From NCBI GenBank assembly GCA_002287035.1, contig NSKG01000001.1:1-64000 (forward strand): a DNA stretch of 64,000 nucleotides, in the 5' to 3' direction. The notes under the pieces are model-generated. The model saw only the letters and a list, made by a program, of their open reading frames with translations. It was not told the DNA's origin and searched no databases. The position numbers and the translations under genes were made by a program. Origin of the DNA: Pseudomonas sp. WN033. GTDB lineage: Bacteria; Pseudomonadota; Gammaproteobacteria; Pseudomonadales; Pseudomonadaceae. Shown here one piece after another: positions 52,715 to 63,045 of the stretch. Numbering within the stretch: position 1 is the stretch's first letter; each line of letters begins with the position of its first letter.

Positions 52715-53947
52715 TCAGACAAGCAGTTGCTCGAATGGCCAGTAGCGCACCAGATCCCCCTGCTTCAGGGTCCGCTCCGGCTCGATCTCCACCAGCCCTG
52801 CGGCCCAACAGGCCGCGCTGAGCATGGCCGAGCCCTGGTTCTCGTGCAGCAGCGCCTGCTGGCCAGTTGCACAGGGCTCGCGGCGGCCACGCAGAAACTG
52901 ACGTCGTGGCCGGGCTTTGGGCCAGTCAAAACCGGCCGGTAGCAAATACGGCATGGGGTCGTCGGTCAGGCAGCCCTGAGCCTTTAGCAACCAGGGCCGC
53001 GCCACCATCAATGCGGTAACCAGAACCGCCACCGGGTTCCCCGGCAAACCAATCCACGGCGTCCCGGCCACCTCGCCAAAGGCCAGCGGCTTGCCGGGTT
53101 GAATCGCCAGCCGCCACAGTTGCAGAGTGCCCAGATCCTGCACTGCCAGTTTCAGATGGTCTTCCTCACCAACCGAGACGCCACCCGAACTGAGCAGCAC
53201 ATCAGCCTGCCCGGCCAGTTCGGCCAGACGATTGCGGGTGAGCGCCAGATCATCGGCCAGACATCCGCCATCGATCACTTCCATCCCCCAGCCCTGCAAC
53301 AGGCTAAGCAAGGTATAGCGATTGGCATCGTAGATCTGCCCGCCGGCTACCGGCTGCCCTGGCTCACGCAGTTCATCGCCACTGCTCACCAAGGCGACCC
53401 GCAGACGCCGGTAGACCGGTATCCGGGCCAGCCCATGACTGGCCAGCAGGCCAATGTCCTGAGCCCGCAATCGCTGCCCCTTGGGCACCAGAAGATCCCC
53501 ACGGCGCAGTTCTTCAGCCTGACGGCGAACATGCTGACCCGGCGTCAATGCCGGCAGCAAAACCTGCCCACCTTCGACCCGGCACTGCTCCTGCGGCACG
53601 ACACTATCGGCCCCAGGTGGCAATGGTGCACCGGTAAATATCCGCACCGCTGTCTGCGGCGCCAGAAGGTCAGCCTGATCACCTGCCGCCACCCGCCCCA
53701 AAACCGGCAACCAGCCGCCCGCAGCCGGCAGATCACTGGCCCGCAGCGCGTAACCGTCCATCGCACTATTGTCCCAGGCCGGCACATCCAGCAGCGCGTG
53801 CTGATCCATGGCCAGCACCCGGCCAAGCGTCTGGTGCAGCTCCACCGGCTCGCTGACCAGCGGGTCCGGCATGAATTCCAGCAGTTGGGGCAGCGCTACT
53901 TCCAGCGGCAACAGATGCTGGCTGGTCGTGCAGTCGCATTGACTCAT
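52715..53947 (-). CDS. moeA: Molybdopterin molybdenumtransferase MoeA
   Basis: 410 aa. The ATG at 53947, with CGGGAGTCGG upstream, overlaps the moaB stop (ATGA); a further upstream ATG would add six residues. Features: N-terminal DVPAWDNSAMDGYALRA, PQEQCRVEGGQ, VSSGDELREPGQPVAGGQIYDAN, LLSSGGVSVGEEDH and the C-terminal GLPGNPVAV. It inserts molybdate into adenylylated molybdopterin. Confidence 0.95.
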   Translation of the reverse strand: MSQCDCTTSQHLLPLEVALPQLLEFMPDPLVSEPVELHQTLGRVLAMDQHALLDVPAWDNSAMDGYALRASDLPAAGGWLPVLGRVAAGDQADLLAPQTAVRIFTGAPLPPGADSVVPQEQCRVEGGQVLLPALTPGQHVRRQAEELRRGDLLVPKGQRLRAQDIGLLASHGLARIPVYRRLRVALVSSGDELREPGQPVAGGQIYDANRYTLLSLLQGWGMEVIDGGCLADDLALTRNRLAELAGQADVLLSSGGVSVGEEDHLKLAVQDLGTLQLWRLAIQPGKPLAFGEVAGTPWIGLPGNPVAVLVTALMVARPWLLKAQGCLTDDPMPYLLPAGFDWPKARPRRQFLRGRREPCATGQQALLHENQGSAMLSAACWAAGLVEIEPERTLKQGDLVRYWPFEQLLV

Positions 53948-54495
53948 GACCGACTCCCGCAACATGCCGCCTGATGTTCACTGGGTTTGAGGTGTGGCAC
54001 GGCATTGCACGGTCGGGTCCGGCTATCCAGTTGCAGCGCCAGAATCCCATCCCATGCGGTGCGACAGGCACCCGGCGAGCCCGGCAAACAACACACCAGC
54101 GTGCCATTGGCAAAACCGGCCAGCGCCCGGGACTGCACGGTCGAAGTACCAATTTCCTGGAACGACAACTGACGAAACAGCTCACCAAAGCCATCCATGC
54201 TCTTGTCCAGCAGCGGGCTGATGGCCTGGGGCGTATTGTCCCGCGCAGTAAACCCGGTCCCCCCGGTGATCAGCACCACCTGAACGTCCGGCGCAGCAAT
54301 CCACTGCGACACCAGGGCCCGCAGCAGGTAGATATCGTCGATTACCAACTGCCGGTCAGCCAGCACATGGCCTGCAGCCTGCAAGCGTTCAACCAGAGTG
54401 CGGCCGGAGTCATCGGTTTCCAGAGTACGGGTATCGCTGACCGTCAGCACAGCGATGCGCAAGGGAATAAAAGCCTGAGAAGCCAGGTGGGCCAT
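53944..54495 (-). CDS. moaB: Molybdenum cofactor biosynthesis protein MoaB
   Basis: 183 aa, MogA/MoaB fold. [19 protein letters not shown] and [19 protein letters not shown] are the molybdopterin-binding loops; [16 protein letters not shown] is the C-terminal motif. It adenylylates molybdopterin for MoeA. The terminal stretch from residue 160 is cysteine- and histidine-rich and longer than usual. Confidence 0.93.
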   Translation of the reverse strand: MAHLASQAFIPLRIAVLTVSDTRTLETDDSGRTLVERLQAAGHVLADRQLVIDDIYLLRALVSQWIAAPDVQVVLITGGTGFTARDNTPQAISPLLDKSMDGFGELFRQLSFQEIGTSTVQSRALAGFANGTLVCCLPGSPGACRTAWDGILALQLDSRTRPCNAVPHLKPSEHQAACCGSRS

Positions 54496-54635
54496 AAGCC
54501 AAACCTCCTAGAAAGTCTGGCTTTGAGCATGCAGTTGATCAGCACTGACCGATAGTGCCCTATGGAGGTACATACCCGGAGCATTGGAGGGGTATGGCAC
54601 TACCTCCTCGCCCCAGCATGGTGGCATCCCCACCC

Positions 54636-54750
54636 TGGATTGCCACGCCGCTACGCGGCTCGCAATGACGGTTTGGGAGCAACAACCCCCATCACCGTGC
54701 CCACATCCCTACCCCGTCATTGCGAGGGCCGCAGGCCCGTGGCAATCCAT
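54636..54750. repeat. REP-like inverted pair (copy 3), left of the GIY-YIG gene
   Basis: Left unit 54636-54671 (TGGATTGCCACGCCGCTACG ... AATGACGG) faces right unit 54714-54750 (CCGTCATTGCGAGGGCCGCA ... GGCAATCCA). The 42-base spacer resembles that of copy 4. The rest of the 337-base gap 54496-54832 contains the moaB promoter area and a short unmatched stretch before the nuclease gene. Confidence 0.9.
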
Positions 54751-54832
54751 AGGCCACCTCATACCCCCGGTTGCACCCACCACCAAACCTGCGCAACACT
54801 GCCCCTCCCGAAAGCACCCCAAGGATGGCCGT

Positions 54833-55120
54833 ATGATCAGGGAACCCTGTGTTTACATCATGAGCAACAAACCCAACGGCACGCTGTACGTTGGCGTCAC
54901 CTCCAACCTACCTGCCCGCGCCTGGCAGCATCGAACCGGAGCAGTACCCGGCTTCACCTCCCGGTACGGACTCACCAAACTGGTCTGGTATGAAAGACAT
55001 GAACAGATGGCAGAAGCCATAAGTCGAGAGAAACAGCTAAAAGCCAGCAACCGCGCAGGAAAAATCCGCCTGATTGAAGAAAATAACCCGCACTGGAACG
55101 ACTTGTATCCGAGCCTGTAG
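54833..55120 (+). CDS. Small GIY-YIG nuclease-domain protein
   Basis: 95 aa, a single GIY-YIG domain of the UvrC-N/YhbQ-like type: Val7-Tyr8-Ile9 and Leu18-Tyr19-Val20-Gly21 make the two-strand signature, Arg29 (RAWQHR) and Glu66 (SREKQLK) are the expected catalytic residues, and YERHE lies between. AAGGA precedes the ATG by seven bases; an in-frame upstream extension crosses the REP pair and is rejected. It stands alone on the plus strand within minus-strand molybdopterin genes and is bracketed by two nearly identical REP pairs. Could act in DNA repair or in spread of the repeat; unproven. Confidence 0.9.
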   Translation: MIREPCVYIMSNKPNGTLYVGVTSNLPARAWQHRTGAVPGFTSRYGLTKLVWYERHEQMAEAISREKQLKASNRAGKIRLIEENNPHWNDLYPSL

Positions 55121-55139
55121 AGCCCGGGCAGCAAAACCC

Positions 55140-55250
55140 TGGATTGCCACGCCGTTACACGGCTCGCAATGACGGCTTGGGAGTAACAGACCCAATCACC
55201 AAACACGCCCCCCCTCGTCATTGCGAGGGCCGCAGGCCCGTGGCAATCCA
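55140..55250. repeat. REP-like inverted pair (copy 4), right of the GIY-YIG gene
   Basis: Left unit 55140-55175 and right unit 55216-55250, in the same orientation and spacing as copy 3, differing at few bases in the arms (GCCGTTACACGGCTC versus GCCGCTACGCGGCTC). The two copies therefore form long direct repeats on either side of the nuclease gene. Confidence 0.9.
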
Positions 55251-55274
55251 TAAGCAGCTACACAGCACTCCACC

Positions 55275-55724
55275 TCAGCCCCAGCGCTTCAACGCCGCAT
55301 CATCACTTTCACGGGCATCGACCCAGCGCGGGCCGTCCGGGGTGTCTTCCTTTTTCCAAAATGGAGCCTGGGTCTTGAGATAGTCGATGATGAAATGACA
55401 GGCCTCAAAAGCTGCCTCTCGGTGGGCAGAGCTGACGCCAACAAACACGATTGGCTCACCCGGTTCCAGGCGTCCAACCCGGTGCAACACTTCAACGGTC
55501 AGCAATGGCCAGCGCTCACGGGCCAGATCGACAATCTTGCCCAGCGCCTTTTCGGTCATGCCCGGATAGTGCTCAAGCAGCATGCCGGCCACTTCCTGGC
55601 CGTCATTAAAATCCCGCACATAACCAACAAACCCAACCACCGCACCGACCCCAAGCTGGTCGGCGTGCAGTTGATTGAGCAGTTGTCCGGGGTCAAAGCA
55701 CTCCGTCTGAACTCGAATAGCCAT
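55275..55724 (-). CDS. moaE: Molybdopterin synthase large subunit MoaE
   Basis: 149 aa. VGAVVGFVGYVRDFNDGQEV, LEHYPGMTEKAL, RVGRLEPGEPIVFVGVSSAHR and IIDYLKTQAPFWKKE contain the conserved active-site residues, including Lys of the late LKTQAPFWKK motif. With MoaD it converts cyclic pyranopterin monophosphate to molybdopterin. It follows moaD by two bases. Confidence 0.95.
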   Translation of the reverse strand: MAIRVQTECFDPGQLLNQLHADQLGVGAVVGFVGYVRDFNDGQEVAGMLLEHYPGMTEKALGKIVDLARERWPLLTVEVLHRVGRLEPGEPIVFVGVSSAHREAAFEACHFIIDYLKTQAPFWKKEDTPDGPRWVDARESDDAALKRWG

Positions 55725-55725
55725 G

Positions 55726-55974
55726 TCAGCCCCCGGTCACCGGCGGGAAAAACGCCACTTCATCGCCATCGGCCAAAGGCTCGTCCAGGCCGCACAGTTC
55801 CTGATTGCGAGCACACATCAGACGCGGCTCGGCCAGTACCTGCCAGGCCTCACCGCGGGCTAACAGCAGCTCACGCACCGCAGCGACGCTATCGAGTTCA
55901 GCCGACCAGGGCAGTTGCTCCTGATCGCAATTGAGGGTTTCCCGATAACGAGCGAAATAGTTGAGGGTCAGCAT
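55726..55974 (-). CDS. moaD: Molybdopterin synthase small subunit MoaD
   Basis: 82 aa ubiquitin-like sulfur carrier; begins [12 protein letters not shown] and ends FFPPVTGG with the C-terminal Gly-Gly that becomes thiocarboxylated. Longer in-frame reading upstream is the moaC gene's shadow. The ATG overlaps the moaC stop (ATGA). Confidence 0.95.
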   Translation of the reverse strand: MLTLNYFARYRETLNCDQEQLPWSAELDSVAAVRELLLARGEAWQVLAEPRLMCARNQELCGLDEPLADGDEVAFFPPVTGG

Positions 55975-56447
55975 CAGTCTGCCTCCGCCTGGTAGTCGCC
56001 ACTCTTGCCGCCGTGCTTGCTGAGCAGCCGGGTCGACTCGATCACCATGCCCTTGTCCACCGCCTTGCACATGTCGTACAGAGTCAGAGCAGCGATACTG
56101 GCGGCGGTCAGGGCTTCCATCTCTACTCCGGTCTGACCGGCCAGTTTGCAACGCGCCTCGATCCGTACCGCATCCGGCGCCTCGGCAAACAGTTCGACCT
56201 TGACCCCGGTCAGCAGCAGCGGGTGACACAGCGGAATCAGCTCATGGGTGCGTTTGGCCGCCTGGATGCCGGCGATCCTGGCCACGGCAAATACATCCCC
56301 CTTGGGATGGCCGCCGGTCTGGATCAGTTCCAGGGTTTGCGGGAGCATGCGCACCCGGCTTTGTGCCACGGCTTCACGGAAAGTCACCGCCTTGTCGGTG
56401 ACATCGACCATATTGGCCCGGCCCTGGCTATCGAGGTGAGTAAGCAT
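55974..56447 (-). CDS. moaC: Cyclic pyranopterin monophosphate synthase MoaC
   Basis: 157 aa from the ATG at 56447, which follows CAGGAATC and matches the usual start [19 protein letters not shown]; an ATG 24 bases earlier lacks a ribosome binding site. It has [15 protein letters not shown] and [20 protein letters not shown], with catalytic Lys in MCKAVDKGM. Converts the MoaA product to cPMP. Confidence 0.95.
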   Translation of the reverse strand: MLTHLDSQGRANMVDVTDKAVTFREAVAQSRVRMLPQTLELIQTGGHPKGDVFAVARIAGIQAAKRTHELIPLCHPLLLTGVKVELFAEAPDAVRIEARCKLAGQTGVEMEALTAASIAALTLYDMCKAVDKGMVIESTRLLSKHGGKSGDYQAEAD

Positions 56448-56528
56448 CGATGATTCCTGTAACGTCGTCATGCCCCTACTCTACCGCAACCGCCCAGGCC
56501 GGGCATTACCTCTAACGAGGGGGTTACC

Positions 56529-56639
56529 TGGATTGCCACGGGCCTACGGCCCTCGCAATGACGGAGTAAAGCCAACACACCGTACTCTACCCCCCACCCC
56601 AAACCGTCATTGCGAGCCGCACAGCGGCGCGGCAATCCA
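56529..56639. repeat. REP-like inverted pair (copy 5)
   Basis: Left unit 56529-56564 (TGGATTGCCACGGGCCTACG ... AATGACGG) and right unit 56605-56639 (CGTCATTGCGAGCCGCACAG ... GGCAATCCA). Fills the gap between moaC and the acyl-CoA dehydrogenase gene. Confidence 0.88.
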
Positions 56640-56662
56640 TGACCCACGAATGAGCCCCCAAC

Positions 56663-57922
56663 TCAGCTCACCCGCAACACATCCGGCGGCGTCAGGTAAT
56701 CGCTGCTTGATCCACGTCGTTCGGCACTGTCATCAATCTCCAGCCGGGCAATGCTGCGCAGGTGTACCTCGTCCGGGCCATCGGCGATCCGCAGTGAGCG
56801 GGCGCTGGTCCACAGATCGGCCAGGGGAGTATCCGGGGTCAGGCCCATGGCGCCGAATACCTGCATGGCGCGATCAACCACACCGCTCAACATCGCCGGC
56901 ACCACCGCCTTGATCATGGCAATTTCGCGGCGGGCCTTGCGCGCACCGACCTGATCGATCATCCAGGCGGTCTTGAGTACCAGCAACCTGGCCTGCTCAA
57001 TCTCCATGCGTGAACGGGCGATCCACTCACTGATACTGCCATGCTGATGCAGATAGCGGCCAAAGGTCTTGCGTTCCTGAGCCCGGTCAACCATCAGTTC
57101 CAGCGCCAGCTCAGCCATCCCGATGGCACGCATGCAGTGATGGACTCGCCCCGGCCCCAACCGGGCCTGGGCCATCATGAACCCATCCCCCTCATTGCCC
57201 AGCAGATTCTCGACCGGCACCCGGACATTGCGCAGCAGCAGCTCACAATGACCTTCGGCCGCGACGTGGTTCATCACCGGAATATTGCGCAACAGCTCAA
57301 CGCCGGGGGTGTCGAACGGAACGATCACCATGCCCTGCTGACGGTGACGATCCGCATCCGGGTCGGTCTTGCCCATTACAATAAGAAACGCGCAGTCAGG
57401 ATGAGCGGCATTGGTGATGAACCACTTGCGCCCATTGATCACATAGTGATCGCCATCACGGCGGATCAGCGTCTGGATATTGCTGGCATCCGAGGACGGT
57501 ACATCCGGCTCGGTCATGGCAAAGGCCGAGCGAATCTCACCATTGAGCAAGGGCAGTAGCCAGCGCTGGTACTGCGCATCCGTGGCAAACAGGTGCAGCA
57601 ACTCCATGTTGCCGGTATCCGGCGCATTGCAGTTGAATACTTCCGAAGCCCAGTGAATCCGGCCCATGATTTCCGCCAGCGGGGCGTACTCCAGATTGCT
57701 CAGCCCAGTCCCCGGCTCATCCTCGCGCAACCCAGGCAGAAACAGGTTCCACAGCCCCTCTTCCCGGGCCAGAGCCTTGAGGTCAGCCATGAACGGTGGT
57801 GGATAGTCACCAGCCGCCACCGCCCGGTGCCACTCAGGGATGCGTGGCACGATGTAACGCTCCATGAACCCACGCAACTGGGTCATCAGCGCCTGGGTCC
57901 GTTCACTGTATGCAAAATTCAT
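56663..57922 (-). CDS. Acyl-CoA dehydrogenase (ACAD10/11-like)
   Basis: 419 aa. Flavin domain motifs FAMTEPDVPSSDASNIQT (FAD/substrate) and KWFITNAAHPDC; C-terminal helical QVFGAMGLTPDTPLADLWTSARSLRIADGPDEVH resembles the ACAD10/11 branch. ATG 57922 follows GGAG by nine bases. It is isolated from other fatty acid genes; the following REP pair ends its transcript. Substrate chain length unknown. Confidence 0.85.
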   Translation of the reverse strand: MNFAYSERTQALMTQLRGFMERYIVPRIPEWHRAVAAGDYPPPFMADLKALAREEGLWNLFLPGLREDEPGTGLSNLEYAPLAEIMGRIHWASEVFNCNAPDTGNMELLHLFATDAQYQRWLLPLLNGEIRSAFAMTEPDVPSSDASNIQTLIRRDGDHYVINGRKWFITNAAHPDCAFLIVMGKTDPDADRHRQQGMVIVPFDTPGVELLRNIPVMNHVAAEGHCELLLRNVRVPVENLLGNEGDGFMMAQARLGPGRVHHCMRAIGMAELALELMVDRAQERKTFGRYLHQHGSISEWIARSRMEIEQARLLVLKTAWMIDQVGARKARREIAMIKAVVPAMLSGVVDRAMQVFGAMGLTPDTPLADLWTSARSLRIADGPDEVHLRSIARLEIDDSAERRGSSSDYLTPPDVLRVS

Positions 57923-58064
57923 GAGGTCAACTCCAATCGAGGGGGTTGAACTCACATTAATTCAGTTAAGCAATTCTGATTTTGATCAGAGTCAATAATA
58001 AAAACCATGAATACTGCAGGACGTACCATGACAGCTAAACAACAGCACAGTTTGTGTGCTAAAC

Positions 58065-58136
58065 CTTTAACGCCCTGCCTATAGGCAGTGGAGCCGCGAA
58101 GCAACGGAATCGGCTCTATACAGCCATTGGTTATGT
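58065..58136 (-). other. attC-like site at the 3' end of higBA
   Basis: Read on the minus strand: ACATAAC (R''-like, 6/7 of RYYYAAC), AGAGCCG ... CGGCTC (paired L'' and L' arms around GATTCCGTTGCTTCG), then GTTAAAG (R'-like, 6/7 of GTTRRRY). Length 72 bp. The inner GAGCCG and GCTTCGCGGCTC text is like Pseudomonas attC sites. The orientation fits a cassette with higBA as its content. Confidence 0.45.
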
Positions 58137-58445
58137 CCGGTGTCCGATGCCTGATGCAGCGCTCCACGGACGAATATTCTTCAACTGCTCCTCAAGGGCC
58201 TCTTCCGCAACTTCAATGTCGTAGACAGCCTGAGCTCGCAACCAATAACCATTGGACAAACCAAAGAAGCGACAAAGCCGCAGATCCGTGTCGGCACTTA
58301 TCGAACGCTTCCCAGCAATAATCTGGCCGATTCTCTGAGCAGGCACCCCAATTTCTTTAGCCAAGCGGTATTGAGAAATACCCAGCGGCTCAAGAAACTC
58401 TTCCTTCAGTAACTCGCCTGGCGTTACAGCTTCAATATTGCGCAT
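58131..58445 (-). CDS. higA: HigA-type antitoxin
   Basis: 104 aa XRE-family protein: VTPGELLKEEFLEPLGISQYRLAKEIGVPAQRIGQIIAGKRSIS carries the helix-turn-helix, followed by DLRLCRFFGLSNGYWLRAQAVYDIEVAEE. Neutralises HigB and represses its own promoter. It lies 10 bases after higB, the toxin-first order typical of HigBA. Confidence 0.92.
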   Translation of the reverse strand: MRNIEAVTPGELLKEEFLEPLGISQYRLAKEIGVPAQRIGQIIAGKRSISADTDLRLCRFFGLSNGYWLRAQAVYDIEVAEEALEEQLKNIRPWSAASGIGHRT

Positions 58446-58455
58446 GAGTTACCTC

Positions 58456-58734
58456 CTAGTGGTAATCAACAATTTCGACATCTTCCGCACCAGCCTTGGT
58501 CCAGCGGAAGCAAACCCGGAACTGCTTGTTGATTCGAATGCTGTGCTGACCTTGGCGGTCGCCATGCAGTGGCTCCAACATATTGCCGGGCGGCACTTTA
58601 AGATCATCCAACTGGCTTGCAGCTTGGAGTTGCCGAATTTTCCTCAAGGCAACTCGCTCAAAATTGACGAAACACCTGACGCGGCGTCCGCTTGCCAATG
58701 TCTCGGTATCCTTACACTTGAACGATATGATCAT
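58456..58734 (-). CDS. higB: HigB-type toxin (RelE-like mRNA interferase)
   Basis: 92 aa. VALRKIRQLQAASQLDDLKVPPGNMLEPLHGDRQGQHSIRINKQFRVCF is the RelE/HigB fold, with the basic IRINKQFRVCFRW strand for ribosome/mRNA contact. Its ATG at 58734 is preceded by a palindrome ACGTTAATAACGT (58754-58766), a candidate HigA operator, near a TTGACG -35 box. Confidence 0.92.
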   Translation of the reverse strand: MIISFKCKDTETLASGRRVRCFVNFERVALRKIRQLQAASQLDDLKVPPGNMLEPLHGDRQGQHSIRINKQFRVCFRWTKAGAEDVEIVDYH

Positions 58735-58753
58735 GGATCAATAGTGACGCGCT

Positions 58754-58769
58754 ACGTTAATAACGTCAA
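58754..58769 (-). promoter_or_regulatory. higBA promoter and candidate HigA operator
   Basis: The palindrome ACGTTAATAACGT (58754-58766) overlaps a TTGACG -35 hexamer (58764-58769, minus strand), with CACTAT as -10 at 58741-58746. Autorepression by HigA would fit. The farther 58804-58810 GCCTAAC (minus GTTAGGC) marks a perfect integron R' consensus. Confidence 0.45.
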
Positions 58770-58895
58770 GCGTCAACATCAAAGGAGGTTATTTGGAAGA
58801 AGCGCCTAACGTCGCCAGCATGCGTGATTTTGTGGCGATGTCAGTGTGCCCTGCGCGGGCCGTTGCCAGGGGCGCGGGCTTACCCGTGTCACAGG

Positions 58896-58927
58896 AAAAA
58901 AACGGCTGCCTCCTTGCGTTGGCAGCC
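58896..58927 (-). terminator. Rho-independent terminator of acs
   Basis: GGCTGCC and GGCAGCC arms around an AACGCAAGGA loop, followed by seven Ts on the minus strand. It lies 44 bases past the acs stop. Confidence 0.85.
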
Positions 58928-58970
58928 TAATCGAGAGCAGGAGATATCCGCTATCGGGGGGAGCAGAGCA

Positions 58971-60932
<1,962 letters not shown>

Positions 60933-61071
60933 GGGCACCTCATGGGAGAGTTTTAAAATTGTGGCCCTAGTGTCGTGGCCACACCCCTCCCGTTCCATTC
61001 GACCAAGGTCTTAGCGGGATTAGACCTTTGGTGAACGGGTGCCGCGCGGTTGACCTGCCGCGGCTTCCAGC

Positions 61072-61086
61072 TTACGTTAACGTCAA
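61072..61086. promoter_or_regulatory. LiuR-type palindrome upstream of liuR
   Basis: TTACGTTAACGTCAA, 42 bases before the liuR ATG. It shares the TACGTTAACGT core with the palindrome at 61793-61808, suggesting autoregulation. Confidence 0.75.
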
Positions 61087-61127
61087 TATAGACCGGGCTC
61101 GCAGCCCATTGGCTACCCGAGGCACCG

Positions 61128-61514
61128 ATGTCCGAAACCTACAGCATTTCCGATCTGGCCCGCGAACTGGACATCACCACCCGCGCCATCCGTTTCTACG
61201 AGGAACAGGGCATGCTCAGCCCCGAGCGGCGCGGCCAGGAACGCATCTACAGCCCACGCGACAAGGTCACGCTCAAACTGATTCTGCGCGGCAAAAGGAT
61301 CGGCTTTTCCCTGGCTGAGTGCAAGGAACTGATCGAGCTGTACGACCCCAGCCATGGCAATCGCAAACAGCTGGAAACCTTCCTGCACAAGATCAGCCAA
61401 CGACGCCAGCAACTGGCCCAGCAACTGCTGGATATCCAGCAGATGCAACTGGAGCTGGATACCGCCGAAGAGCGCTGCCTGGCAGCATTGGCTGGGGGCC
61501 AGACCAGCGCCTGA
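61128..61514 (+). CDS. liuR: MerR-family regulator LiuR
   Basis: 128 aa: N-terminal winged helix ([26 protein letters not shown]), then a long coiled helix ([34 protein letters not shown]). It lacks the C-terminal cysteines of metal sensors. MerR regulators of this type control leucine and isovalerate degradation in gammaproteobacteria. Its gene is just upstream of the liu operon and has the same palindrome. Confidence 0.88.
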   Translation: MSETYSISDLARELDITTRAIRFYEEQGMLSPERRGQERIYSPRDKVTLKLILRGKRIGFSLAECKELIELYDPSHGNRKQLETFLHKISQRRQQLAQQLLDIQQMQLELDTAEERCLAALAGGQTSA

Positions 61515-61792
61515 GCACCCTCACTCCGGCTTCCATCTCCTACACTCCCTGGCGACGCTACCCTGGCTGGGCGCGACGCGTATCCTCTGGGAGTGTCGCG
61601 CGCCTGCGCGACACAGAGCTACCCCGCAACACCGTGCTTTCCGCCAGTTCCAGCATCGCGCAGGTGCTGGGCGGCATTCCGACGACGCTTCCCAGACCAG
61701 GCACAAATCTCCGTGCAATCCCTTGAGAGTGTCCGAAACTGCTTTAATCAGTGTTTCCCTATCAACAATCATTGACGTTGGGCGCAAGCAAG
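61515..61792. other. Gene-free gap with a perfect 9-bp hairpin
   Basis: No credible gene is seen between liuR and the liuA promoter. GTGTCGCGC-GCCT-GCGCGACAC at 61593-61614 is a perfect 9-bp stem. No U-tract follows, so it is a REP-like palindrome or partial terminator. Confidence 0.5.
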
Positions 61793-61808
61793 TTTACGTT
61801 AACGTAAA
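61793..61808. promoter_or_regulatory. LiuR operator of the liu operon (16-bp perfect palindrome)
   Basis: TTTACGTTAACGTAAA, perfect over 16 bp, 59 bases upstream of the liuA ATG. It matches the site before liuR and the pattern reported for LiuR in gammaproteobacteria. Confidence 0.85.
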
Positions 61809-61866
61809 GGTAAGCAAATTTACCGGTACTGGAAAAACTCTGACAACTACAAACACAGGAGCCGCC

Positions 61867-63030
61867 ATGTACTACCCCAGCCTCAACTTCGCCTTGGGCG
61901 AAACCATCGACATGCTGCGCGAGCAGGTCCAGCACCTGGCGGCTGCCGAACTGGCTCCACGGGCGGCGCAGATCGACCGTGACAACAGCTTTCCGCATGA
62001 CATGTGGCGCAAATTTGGCGACCTGGGTCTGCTGGGCATCACGGTCAGCGAAGAGTACGGCGGCGCCGGGCTCGGTTATCTGGCCCATGTGGTGGCCATG
62101 GAGGAAATCAGCCGGGCTTCAGCCTCGGTAGCGCTGTCCTACGGGGCCCATTCCAACCTGTGCGTCAACCAGATCTTCCGCAATGGCACCGCCGCACAGA
62201 AAGCCCGTTACCTGCCCAAGCTGATCAGCGGCGAACAGGTCGGTGCGCTGGCCATGAGCGAGCCGAATGCAGGCTCCGATGTGGTCAGCATGAAACTGCG
62301 GGCCGAACGGCGCGGCGACCACTATGTTCTCAACGGCAGCAAGATGTGGATCACCAATGGCCCGGACGCCGATGTCTACGTGATCTATGCCAAGACCGAA
62401 CCAGACCTGGGTCCGCACGGCATCACCGCCTTTATCGTCGAGAGTAGCGCCAAGGGCTTTTCCCGTGGCGACAAGCTGGACAAGCTGGGCATGCGCGGCT
62501 CCAACACCTGCCCGCTGTTTTTCGATGACGTTGAAGTGCCGGCCGAGAATGTCCTGGGCGCGCTCAACGGCGGGGTCAAGGTGCTGATGAGCGGGCTGGA
62601 CTACGAGCGCGTGGTGCTGTCTGGCGGCCCCATCGGCATCATGCAGGCCTGTCTGGATGTGGTGGTGCCCTATATCCACGACCGCCAGCAGTTCGGTCAA
62701 AGCATTGGCGAGTTCCAGTTGATCCAGGGCAAGGTCGCCGACATGTATACCCAGCTCAACGCCAGCCGCGCCTATCTCTATGCAGTCGCCCAGGCCTGTG
62801 ATCGCGGCGATGCCACCCGCAAGGACGCCGCCGGAGTAATCCTCTACAGCGCAGAAGCAGCCACCCGCATGGCGCTGGATGCGATTCAGATTCTCGGCGG
62901 CAACGGCTACATCAACGACTATCCGTGTGGACGCCTGTTGCGCGACGCCAAGCTCTACGAGATTGGCGCCGGCACCAGCGAGATCCGGCGCATGCTGATT
63001 GGCCGGGAACTGTTCAATGAGACCCGCTGA
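61867..63030 (+). CDS. liuA: Isovaleryl-CoA dehydrogenase
   Basis: 387 aa from the ATG at 61867 with CAGGAGCCGCC upstream; a longer in-frame reading crosses the promoter. Glu247 in [12 protein letters not shown] is the catalytic base position specific to isovaleryl-CoA dehydrogenase rather than the late Glu of other ACADs. [32 protein letters not shown] and [13 protein letters not shown] are family motifs. Oxidises isovaleryl-CoA to 3-methylcrotonyl-CoA in leucine breakdown. First gene of the liu operon. Confidence 0.95.
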   Translation: MYYPSLNFALGETIDMLREQVQHLAAAELAPRAAQIDRDNSFPHDMWRKFGDLGLLGITVSEEYGGAGLGYLAHVVAMEEISRASASVALSYGAHSNLCVNQIFRNGTAAQKARYLPKLISGEQVGALAMSEPNAGSDVVSMKLRAERRGDHYVLNGSKMWITNGPDADVYVIYAKTEPDLGPHGITAFIVESSAKGFSRGDKLDKLGMRGSNTCPLFFDDVEVPAENVLGALNGGVKVLMSGLDYERVVLSGGPIGIMQACLDVVVPYIHDRQQFGQSIGEFQLIQGKVADMYTQLNASRAYLYAVAQACDRGDATRKDAAGVILYSAEAATRMALDAIQILGGNGYINDYPCGRLLRDAKLYEIGAGTSEIRRMLIGRELFNETR

Positions 63031-63045
63031 AGCCCGGAGCCGGCC

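Noticed and set aside
54496-54560. TTGATCAGCACTGA as an ANR box before moaB
   Set aside because: The second half is ACTGA rather than ATCAA, too poor a match.
54636-55250. CRISPR array
   Set aside because: The repeats are inverted pairs with a gene between them, not evenly spaced direct repeats with spacers.
58811-58895. Second complete attC site beyond the GTTAGGC core
   Set aside because: No RYYYAAC core or paired arms were found at a suitable distance, so only the single core is reported.
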